Shown in pieces: positions 1 through 6,505 of a stretch of DNA of 44,366 bases. The notes under the pieces are model-generated. The model was not told the DNA's origin, did no database searches, and saw only the letters and a program-made list of their open reading frames with translations. The stretch lies in NCBI GenBank assembly GCA_964587125.1, contig CAZPKC010000015.1:1-44366 (forward strand), given 5' to 3'. The number at the start of each line of letters is the position of its first letter. Position 1 is the stretch's first letter. The stretch comes from CAIXLI01 sp964587125 (GTDB lineage: Bacteria > Pseudomonadota > Alphaproteobacteria > UBA9219). The position numbers and the translations under genes were made by a program.

Positions 1-55
1 ACCGCTATACGCTTGAAAAGGTGTATCGAGGGTTCGAATCCCTCTGTCTCCGCCA
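1..55 (+). tRNA. tRNA-Ser, 3' part only (cut by window edge)
   Basis: Only the 3' portion is present. It starts near the anticodon stem, continues with a long variable arm (ATACGC paired with GTGTAT around a TTGAAAAG loop, about 7-26), then the T arm with GGTTCGAATCC, and the acceptor strand ending G-CCA at 52-55. A long variable arm together with discriminator G is characteristic of tRNA-Ser (Leu and Tyr normally carry A). The anticodon lies outside the window, so the isoacceptor is unknown. CCA is encoded. Confidence 0.85.
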
Positions 56-90
56 TTAGAAAGGCCCCGATTGGGGCCTTTCTAATGGCG
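51..90 (+). terminator. Perfect hairpin that includes the tRNA-Ser CCA end
   Basis: An 18-bp perfect inverted repeat, CGCCATTAGAAAGGCCCC (51-68) with its complement at 73-90, around the loop GATT. The 5' arm contains the last acceptor base, the discriminator G and CCA of the tRNA, so in the precursor RNA the 3' end would be base-paired. There is no long T-tract after the stem, so it may be a terminator, a processing signal or both. The same arrangement recurs after tRNA-Arg at 34598-34641. Confidence 0.7.
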
Positions 91-534
91 GATAGAGAAG
101 TTGAAAAAGCCTTCGGAATCCGAGGTTCTGCTTTTCCGGAATTTCCAAGAGCCGCCCCCCGGTTTTTTCATCCTGCCTCACATGCAGTGCAGCGCACCCT
201 ACGCCACCTTCGGCCCCACGACCTTGCCCGGAGAAGAGCCGCGGGTCACGCAGAAAGCGCCCGAGGCATGGCATGGGGAAACATAGATGTCTCTTAAGTT
301 CTTCGTCAAAGCATGCCGCGCGCACCCTTTCCACCCAACCGATTTATGCGGCCCACCCCGAGCCACATGGACGGATACATTACGACTATCGGCTTTCGAT
401 GTCAAGGGAAAAATCCCGCTTCGTGAGGGATATTTCTTTTATGTGCAGAATCAAGCGGGTGGCGCGAACGCGATAACCCGTTTGGGATTTAGCATTGTGT
501 CCCAAAAATCTGAGAAGCTAATCCCTCCGTCTAT
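91..534. other. Intergenic stretch without a recognised gene
   Basis: Between the tRNA-Ser trailer and the end of pstB no reading frame shows recognisable protein character, and I found no SRP RNA (GGAAGCAGC-type loop), tmRNA or RNase P signature on either strand. The 3' end holds several short inverted repeats, for example TTGGGA at 482-487 with TCCCAA at 500-505, which may belong to the end of the pst transcript. Confidence 0.4.
409..431 (-). terminator. Candidate terminator of the pst operon
   Basis: On the minus strand ATCCC (431-427), a 9-base loop and GGGAT (417-413) are followed by TTTT, about 120 bases after the pstB stop. The stem is short. A second small hairpin, GTTTTGA/TCAAAAC at 535-553, abuts the pstB stop codon but lacks a T-tract. 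Either or both could end the operon. Confidence 0.3.
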
Positions 535-553
535 GTTTTGAAGCCGTCAAAAC

Positions 554-1405
554 TTAGCCGAATCTTCCCGCGACGTAGTTTTTCGTTTGTTCGTTCGTGG
601 GGTTTTCGAAAAGCTTCCATGCCACATCGAACTCGATGAGCTTTCCCATATAAAGGAACGCGACATAATCGGAAACCCGCGCCGCTTGTTGAAGATTATG
701 GGTAACAATGACGATCGTATAGTGGTTTTTAAGCTCGGTGATTAGCGCTTCTATCTTTTCCGTAGCGATAGGATCGAGGGCCGAGGTCGGTTCGTCCAGA
801 AGAAGGATCTCCGGCTCGACGGCCAATGCCCGCGCAATGCATAAACGCTGCTGCTGCCCGCCCGACAGGCTTTGCCCGCTGGCGCGGAGATGATCTTTGA
901 CCTCGTCCCACAATGCCGCGTCGCGCAAAGCCTTTTCGACGCGCATGGCGAGGCCCTTCGGCGTCAGCTTTTCATAAAGTTTGATCCCGTAGGCTACGTT
1001 ATCGAAAATCGTCATGGGGAAAGGCGTCGGCTTCTGGAAAACCATGCCGATTTTTTTACGCAGCCATGCGGTGTCGGTTTCAGAACTTAGAATGTTTCTT
1101 CCTGCGAAGAAAATCTCGCCTTGCGCTTTTTGTTCCGGATAAAGATCGAAAATGCGGTTTATCGTTCGCAGCAATGTCGATTTGCCGCACCCCGATGGGC
1201 CGATAATGGCAGTAATTTTGTTTTCATACAGAGGAAAAGAGATGTTTTCCAGCGCCGGAGTTTCTCCGTAAGAGAAAGAAAGGTTTTTAATATCCATGAT
1301 ACGCAAGGAAGGAACTAAGGCAGGAGTCGGAGACGAAGGATCCCGAGGGCTTTTATCTTCGACCTTATCGTTTTTCGATGCAAGGGTCAGAAATTGTGGC
1401 GACAT
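554..1405 (-). CDS. pstB: Phosphate ABC transporter ATP-binding protein PstB
   Basis: Cytoplasmic ATPase that powers high-affinity phosphate import through PstC-PstA. Seen in the 283-residue product: Walker A GPSGCGKST (69-77), signature LSGGQQQR, Walker B ILLLDEP followed by TSALD, and the switch His in VTHN, as in the PstB family. The body begins at about residue 37 (MDIKNLSF); the first 36 residues are a Ser/Pro/Lys-rich extension absent from many PstB proteins. I kept the upstream ATG because GAGGG lies 8 bases before it, while the internal Met has no clear ribosome site. It starts 3 bases after the pstA stop and is the last gene of porin-pstSCAB. No phoU follows, which is unusual compared with enterobacterial pst operons. 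Confidence 0.95.
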   Translation of the reverse strand: MSPQFLTLASKNDKVEDKSPRDPSSPTPALVPSLRIMDIKNLSFSYGETPALENISFPLYENKITAIIGPSGCGKSTLLRTINRIFDLYPEQKAQGEIFFAGRNILSSETDTAWLRKKIGMVFQKPTPFPMTIFDNVAYGIKLYEKLTPKGLAMRVEKALRDAALWDEVKDHLRASGQSLSGGQQQRLCIARALAVEPEILLLDEPTSALDPIATEKIEALITELKNHYTIVIVTHNLQQAARVSDYVAFLYMGKLIEFDVAWKLFENPTNEQTKNYVAGRFG

Positions 1406-1408
1406 GTT

Positions 1409-2257
1409 TTAAGCCCTCTTTTTAATCGCGCGGTCCGTCATAAGACGCGTGACAATGTTAAGCGAAAGAACCACAAGCGTGATAATCATCGCTCCGGCCC
1501 AAGCCAGCCGATGCCAGTTCGGATAGGGAGACAACGCCAACTGATAAATCGTGACGGGCAGATTGGGGGTCGGCCCGTCCATGGGGATATTCCAGAATTG
1601 GTTGTTCAAGGCCGTAAACAAAAGGGGCGCCGTTTCTCCCGCGATGCGCGCAAAAGCCAGAAGCAGCCCGGTGATAATGCCGTGCCGCACGGTCTGAAAA
1701 GAAATGGTGGCGACGATGTGCCAGATAGGCGCGCCTAAAGCGGCTGCCGCTTCGCGCAACTGGTTTGGCACAAGAATAAGCATGTCTTCCGTCGTCCTCA
1801 GGATGACGGGAATGGCGATAAAGGCCAAGGCGACCGCCCCTGCGTAGCCGGAGAAACGGTGCATCGGCCTAACCATAATTTCATAGGCGAACATGCCGAA
1901 GCAAATGGAAGGCGCGCTGAGTAAAATATCGTTTAGAAAGCGAACGACGGAGCTGAGTTTGCTCTTTCGGTCGTATTCCGCCAGATAGACGCCTCCCAAG
2001 AGGCCGACCGGAATGGCGATGATCATGGCAAGCGCCGACATCATCAGGCTGCCTACGATCGCGTTGATCAAGCCGCCTTCTCCGCCAGGCGAAGGCGTCG
2101 TGCGCGTGAAGGTGTCGAAAGAAAACGCGCTGATGCCTTCCGAAAAAATCCTGAAGAGAATGATAAGCAACAAGCTGATTCCTATTGTCGCCGACGCGGC
2201 GGCGAAAAACGTGAAAAGCCGGTTAGTCCAAATTCTCCGTTGATAGTGGAACGACAT
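1409..2257 (-). CDS. pstA: Phosphate ABC transporter permease PstA
   Basis: Inner-membrane permease that pairs with PstC to form the phosphate channel. The product is hydrophobic with about six membrane spans and carries the cytoplasmic-loop stretch REAAAALGAP, the EAA-type motif that contacts PstB. I chose the ATG at 2257 (MSFHYQRRIW, 282 aa), 4 bases after the pstC stop. The frame is open upstream to a TTG at 2284, which would overlap pstC by 23 bases and looks less likely. It sits in tight series between pstC and pstB. Confidence 0.93.
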   Translation of the reverse strand: MSFHYQRRIWTNRLFTFFAAASATIGISLLLIILFRIFSEGISAFSFDTFTRTTPSPGGEGGLINAIVGSLMMSALAMIIAIPVGLLGGVYLAEYDRKSKLSSVVRFLNDILLSAPSICFGMFAYEIMVRPMHRFSGYAGAVALAFIAIPVILRTTEDMLILVPNQLREAAAALGAPIWHIVATISFQTVRHGIITGLLLAFARIAGETAPLLFTALNNQFWNIPMDGPTPNLPVTIYQLALSPYPNWHRLAWAGAMIITLVVLSLNIVTRLMTDRAIKKRA

Positions 2258-2261
2258 GGGC

Positions 2262-3257
2262 TTACGCACCCTTTCCGCGCTCAAGCATCAAAACCAATCC
2301 TTTTCCGCAAGCGAGGATGACGAAGGTGATCGCAAAAAGCGTCAGCCCCAACGCCAAAAGCGACGATGTGTGAAGGGCGTTCGTCGCTTCGTTAAATTCA
2401 TTAGCGATGCTGGCAGAAATCGTCGTGCCCGGCGCGAGCAAAGAAGCGCTCAGCCGATGCGCGTTACCGATCACAAACGTGACGGCCATCGTTTCACCCA
2501 AAGCGCGGCCAAGAGCGAGCATGATGCCCCCCATGACGCTGGCTCCCGTCGATGGAACGACGATGGAGCGCATAACTTCCCACCGCGTCGCGCCGATGGC
2601 ATAGGCGGATTCTTTAAGCAAGGGAGAAACCGTATTGAAAACATCCGTCAAAAATGCCGCCAGAAAAGGCAAAACCATGATCGCCAGAATGCAACTGGCC
2701 GTCAGAAGGCCTACTCCGAAGGCGGGACCTGCGAATAAACCGCCCACGAGCGGCATTCCGCCCAAATGATCGATGAGGAATGGCTGGATGCTGCTTTGAA
2801 ACAGCGGCGCCAAAACGAACAATCCCCAAAAGCCGAATACAATGCTCGGAATGCCCGCTAAAAGCTCGATCGCTATCCGCAGAGGCCTGACAAAAGAAGG
2901 CGGCGCAAGCTCCACGAGAAAAAAGGCGATGCCGAAGCCGACTGGCAAGGCCATCAACAAAGCCAGAAAGGAAGTGACGACCGTTCCATAAATGGCGGAT
3001 ACGGCCCCATAATGATCCGTAACCGGATTCCAAACATTCGTCGTGAAAAAGGAAAAGCCAAAGGTCTGAAAAGTCGGCGCGGCGGCATAAGCCAATACAA
3101 CAAGCATGGCCGCTACCAGCCCGACGATCAGCACCGCGCAAAAAAGGGAGGCGTTCTTGACATACGCATCTACGGAAAGACCTGTCTTTCTAAAAGAAAG
3201 GGGAGGCACAAGCCCCCCTTCCCCAAAGCGGTGATCGACAGAAAGCGACAAGATCAC
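2262..3257 (-). CDS. pstC: Phosphate ABC transporter permease PstC
   Basis: Inner-membrane permease partner of PstA. The sequence has an N-terminal cytoplasmic segment of about 35 residues, a first membrane span (FCAVLIVGLVAAML), the PstC-like stretch IAIELLAGIPSIVFGFWGLF, and the EAA-type loop KESAYAIGATRWEVM. The GTG at 3257 overlaps the pstS stop (GTGA), suggesting translational coupling. However, AAGGAG lies directly against that GTG and is ideally spaced (5 bases) for a TTG two codons later (3251), so the true start may be 3251. Confidence 0.93.
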   Translation of the reverse strand: MILSLSVDHRFGEGGLVPPLSFRKTGLSVDAYVKNASLFCAVLIVGLVAAMLVVLAYAAAPTFQTFGFSFFTTNVWNPVTDHYGAVSAIYGTVVTSFLALLMALPVGFGIAFFLVELAPPSFVRPLRIAIELLAGIPSIVFGFWGLFVLAPLFQSSIQPFLIDHLGGMPLVGGLFAGPAFGVGLLTASCILAIMVLPFLAAFLTDVFNTVSPLLKESAYAIGATRWEVMRSIVVPSTGASVMGGIMLALGRALGETMAVTFVIGNAHRLSASLLAPGTTISASIANEFNEATNALHTSSLLALGLTLFAITFVILACGKGLVLMLERGKGA

Positions 3258-4288
3258 TCCTTCACGTTAATTTGATCCCAAGATTTTTTCGCCAAGGCGA
3301 TGACGCTGGCCGGCATCGACACGTAGTTGAGGGCTTTGGCGGAATCCGCGCCGTTTTTGTAGGCCCAAGCGAAGAAATCAAGGGCTTGCTTGGAAGCCTT
3401 AGCATCAACAGGCTCCTTATGCATCAGGATGAAGCTCGCCCCCGTGATGGGCCAGCTTTTCGCGCCCGGTTGATCCGTTAGGATAAGGTAGAACCCGGGC
3501 GCTGCGTTCCAGTTCGCATTCGCGGCGGCGGCTTGGAAAGCGGCGAATTCGGGCGCAACGATTTTTCCATCCTTGTTGACCATTTTGGTCGTGACCAAAT
3601 TGTTCTCTACCGCGTAGGCATATTCGACATAGCCGATAGCGCCTTCCGTGCGAAAAGCCATATTGGCGACGCCTTCGTTGCCTTTGGCGCCGATGCCGCT
3701 TGGCCATTGAACCGAAGCATCCGATCCGATTTTTTGCTCGAAGTTTCCGTTTACCGACGCGAGATAGTGCGTGAACAGGAACGTCGTTCCCGATCCGTCG
3801 GCGCGATAAACCTGAACGACAGGTTCATGAGGCAGCTTCAATTTCGGATTCAGCTTCGCGAGCGCCGGATCGTCCCAGAATTTCACGTCGCCCAGATAAA
3901 TATCCGCCAGCGTTTTTCCGTCCAGAACCATTTCGCCCGCGCGGATGCCTTTCACGTTAACGACAGGCACGACGCCGCCGATGACCATCGGCCATTGGAT
4001 CAGGCCATCGTCCTTCATTTCATCGACGGTCAAAGGCTTGTCGGAAGCTCCAAAGGTTACGGTATTGGCCTTGATCTGCTTGATTCCGCCGCCGGAGCCT
4101 ATCGCCTGATAATTTAATCCGATGCCTGTTTCTTTTTTATAATCCTCGGCCCATTTGGCGTAAATCGGATGGGGGAAAGTCGCCCCTGCCCCCGAAATGT
4201 CTTCCGCAAAAACAGGTCCTGCCGATGAAACAAGTCCGATTACAGACAACGCTAACAAGAACTTTTTTCTGAAGATGGAAACCGTCAT
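3254..4288 (-). CDS. pstS: Periplasmic phosphate-binding protein PstS
   Basis: Binds inorganic phosphate in the periplasm and delivers it to PstCA. The 344-residue precursor has a signal peptide (residues 1-28, ending VFA before EDISGAG) with no lipobox Cys, so it is probably soluble. The mature N terminus has the PstS hallmark GAGATFPHPIYAKW, and later RADGSGTTFLFT matches the phosphate-binding loop of the family. AAGGAG lies 6 bases before the ATG. It is the first gene of pstSCAB, downstream of the porin and of the hairpin at 4318-4350. I could not find a convincing Pho box upstream. Confidence 0.96.
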   Translation of the reverse strand: MTVSIFRKKFLLALSVIGLVSSAGPVFAEDISGAGATFPHPIYAKWAEDYKKETGIGLNYQAIGSGGGIKQIKANTVTFGASDKPLTVDEMKDDGLIQWPMVIGGVVPVVNVKGIRAGEMVLDGKTLADIYLGDVKFWDDPALAKLNPKLKLPHEPVVQVYRADGSGTTFLFTHYLASVNGNFEQKIGSDASVQWPSGIGAKGNEGVANMAFRTEGAIGYVEYAYAVENNLVTTKMVNKDGKIVAPEFAAFQAAAANANWNAAPGFYLILTDQPGAKSWPITGASFILMHKEPVDAKASKQALDFFAWAYKNGADSAKALNYVSMPASVIALAKKSWDQINVKE

Positions 4289-4312
4289 GTGTCTCTCCTT
4301 AAGGCTGGAGGG

Positions 4313-4350
4313 AAGAAAAGGGGGAACGGGAACGCATACCGTTCCCCCTT
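4313..4350 (-). terminator. Rho-independent terminator between porin and pstS
   Basis: A 12-bp perfect stem, AAGGGGGAACGG (4318-4329) with CCGTTCCCCCTT (4339-4350), 9-base loop. On the minus strand it runs into TTTTCTT. It lies after the porin and only about 30 bases before the pstS start, so it can either end the porin transcript or act as an attenuator letting part of the transcription through into pstSCAB. Confidence 0.75.
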
Positions 4351-4419
4351 GCTCACTTATTCCAGCGGGCCCATGAAATCCGACACGCAGTCTGACTTCA
4401 CTCGCTCTGCGCCTCGCCA

Positions 4420-4513
4420 GTCGCTTGCCGGACTAACCGTACTGTTTATAACGCTTTCTTCAGTCCGGCGAGCGACAGGCTTTACGCAACCGCTCGTGAC
4501 CCATACGGGTCAC
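4420..4513. repeat. Two further inverted repeats downstream of the porin
   Basis: GTCGCTTGCCGGACT (4420-4434) pairs with AGTCCGGCGAGCGAC (4462-4476) with one G-T mismatch across a 27-base loop, and GTGACCC (4496-4502) pairs perfectly with GGGTCAC (4507-4513) around ATAC. Both lie in the porin 3' untranslated region. They could stabilise the message or release a 3'-derived small RNA; neither is followed by a T-tract. Confidence 0.5.
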
Positions 4514-4531
4514 TTCACGCGGCCGTTGGTA

Positions 4532-6106
4532 TTACTGCGGATAGAACCGGAACGAAGTCATCACGACGTTTTCAACCACGTGAGGCGAGATGCCGACAGA
4601 GTCGCTGAACGCATCGCGCCGCGTGATCGAATCCTGAAGGCCGATCTGGACTTTGCCGTAGTTGCCTTCATAAAGCCTATCCCAGACGCCGGCCGTAATT
4701 TGCCATACGTCCTCTGTCTGGGCCGAACAGGTTGACGACGTCGCAGTGGTCGATGTCGTCGTGCCCTGAATGTTGCAGTTCGCGTTGGTAAATCCATAAT
4801 CGCCGTACCCGTAACTTAGGTTCGACGTGCTATAGCGATCAACGCCTTCATAACCGGCATAAAGATAGGTATCCAACGTCTTCTCCGGATGACCGACAAG
4901 GCCGACCAATCCCGAGTAACCCGTCAGCTCTTTCAATCCGCCGTTGGGATCAAACGCTACGTCGGGCAACTGAACCGAACCGTAGCGCCCGATGCCTTGC
5001 CCGGCCATGACGTTAGCCTGAAAGTCCAACCATTTCGGAATGACCGGCAAGATAGCCGCCGCGCCGCCCGATGCCGCGAAGTAATCGTTATTATGCATCA
5101 AGGTCGCGGAGGTATTATCGTGGAATGTGCGGCCGAGACCAAACACTTCGTAATGGCCGTATCCGGGATCGAAAGCGGCCTTGATGATAACGTCCGGCGC
5201 CAAATCCGTGGAATACGTAGCCGTCGAGAGCGGAGACGTACCGGCGTTATATCCCGCGCTTGAGGGAACATAGAGTCCGCCGATGCTTGTCTGCGGGCTT
5301 TCAAGCGAAAGGCCAAGCGATATCTTCTGGTCGTCGAAATCCTTGACGACGCGAACTTGCGGATTGCGCGTCCAGTTAAATCCAGGGAGGTATTGCGCAT
5401 CGATCGTAAGCGGAATGTTTTCCTGCCGTGGCGCGATGCCGACCTTGTTCGTCGTCAGCAAGCTCCATTGCTGGCCTGCGAGAAAGTGCCAGCCCGAGTT
5501 CGTCAGATCGATTGCCCCATAGGCAACGCGCAAACGCGGGTTGTAGCTGTTGCTTTCCAGCGAGTTGGCTGTTGGCGCGGCGCCGAGAAAATCGCTTTCG
5601 CCATAGGCGGACAATACCGTGCTGTCATCGGCCTTTCCTTCAGCCAGCAACGTGATGCGGCTTTGGCGCGCCGATCCGCGGAACTCGGATTGATGGGAAT
5701 TGATGGAGTTGTTGAACGGTAATGCCGTGTTCCAGTTCGAAGCGATGTCGGTTGTTTCGTTCTTGGAGCGATCTACGGCGGCAGCTTCGACAAATCCTCC
5801 GACCGTCACTTTAACCTTTTCGCCGACTCCGCCTGTCTTTTCGGAAGACCCGCCGGAACTTGCCGTTGCGGCTTTGGCGCTTGCGGCCTCGGCCTTCGCG
5901 GTAGCGGCTTCGGCTTTTACGCTGGCAATTTCCGCTGCTTGCGTTTTTTTGATTTCCTGTAATTGCTTCTGCAGGGCGTCGATTTGCGCTTGCAAAGCTT
6001 GAATGGGATCGTTCGAAGAATCCGCTGCATAAGCGGAAGGCGCGCCGATAACTATTGCGAGCGCTGATATGGCCAAACATAGCTTGGCCTTGGACATGTT
6101 CGTCAT
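4532..6106 (-). CDS. Outer-membrane porin, DcaP/OprP-like, with N-terminal coiled coil
   Basis: Outer-membrane channel for small, probably anionic solutes. The 524-residue precursor has a signal peptide (1-27, ending SAYA), then a predicted coiled coil (about 32-82) with QALQAQIDALQKQLQ heptads and an Ala-rich KAEAATAKAEAASAK repeat, a Gly/Ser linker, and a long beta-barrel region from about residue 97 (VKVTVGGFVEAA). This layout matches DcaP-type trimeric porins, where the coiled coil lies in the periplasm. The C terminus FRFYPQ has an aromatic near the end rather than a terminal Phe. AGGGAG lies 9 bases before the ATG. Position upstream of pstSCAB suggests a role in phosphate or organophosphate passage; this is inference, as substrate cannot be read from sequence. 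Confidence 0.8.
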   Translation of the reverse strand: MTNMSKAKLCLAISALAIVIGAPSAYAADSSNDPIQALQAQIDALQKQLQEIKKTQAAEIASVKAEAATAKAEAASAKAATASSGGSSEKTGGVGEKVKVTVGGFVEAAAVDRSKNETTDIASNWNTALPFNNSINSHQSEFRGSARQSRITLLAEGKADDSTVLSAYGESDFLGAAPTANSLESNSYNPRLRVAYGAIDLTNSGWHFLAGQQWSLLTTNKVGIAPRQENIPLTIDAQYLPGFNWTRNPQVRVVKDFDDQKISLGLSLESPQTSIGGLYVPSSAGYNAGTSPLSTATYSTDLAPDVIIKAAFDPGYGHYEVFGLGRTFHDNTSATLMHNNDYFAASGGAAAILPVIPKWLDFQANVMAGQGIGRYGSVQLPDVAFDPNGGLKELTGYSGLVGLVGHPEKTLDTYLYAGYEGVDRYSTSNLSYGYGDYGFTNANCNIQGTTTSTTATSSTCSAQTEDVWQITAGVWDRLYEGNYGKVQIGLQDSITRRDAFSDSVGISPHVVENVVMTSFRFYPQ

Positions 6107-6505
6107 GAGGTCATACTCCCTGAGCTAGTTGTTTTATCGAAAGTGTTATGGGGTAGACAGCTTAACACCCGGCGCCCAGGTGTCTTCTAGAATATTCGCG
6201 GGCGGGTTTTTCCTGCTCCGAACCACCCGATCCCGCAGGACAGAATGGTATAGTTTGCCGTCACATGCGTGGGACGCTAGGCGATTCTTTTTCCCAACGC
6301 AAGCGAATTTTATGGCGCGAGGAATATCCCGTCCGGACACATCGGTTGTTATTTCGCGCTTGCGGCGATTTTGCCTCAACCATTTCTTGCCGCACATATG
6401 TCCGGATGCTAGCCTTAAAGCAGACTCAACTTCCGGTGGGGCATGCGCCGGACGAGTTGGTTAATTTCCTGCTTCTCCGAATTTTTGCGCCCAAAGAGTT
6501 CAGAA
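6107..6505. other. Divergent intergenic region, porin and hydrogenase-like sensor
   Basis: About 400 bases that must hold the promoters for both neighbours. I see no strong sigma-70 hexamer pair and no Pho or FNR box. Notable elements are TCCGGACACAT near 6333 and ATGTCCGGA near 6399, which form a spaced inverted repeat around TCCGGA, and a small repeat ACACC/GGTGT near 6166-6183. The upstream in-frame ATG at 6443 is not considered the sensor gene start. Confidence 0.35.

Noticed and set aside
91..553. SRP RNA, tmRNA or RNase P RNA near tRNA-Ser
   Set aside because: The diagnostic loops and cores (for example the GGAAG/GCAGC region of SRP RNA) are absent on both strands.
4289..4531. Pho box upstream of pstS
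   Set aside because: No pair of CTGTCAT-like 7-mers with a 4-base spacer on either strand; partial matches are no better than chance.
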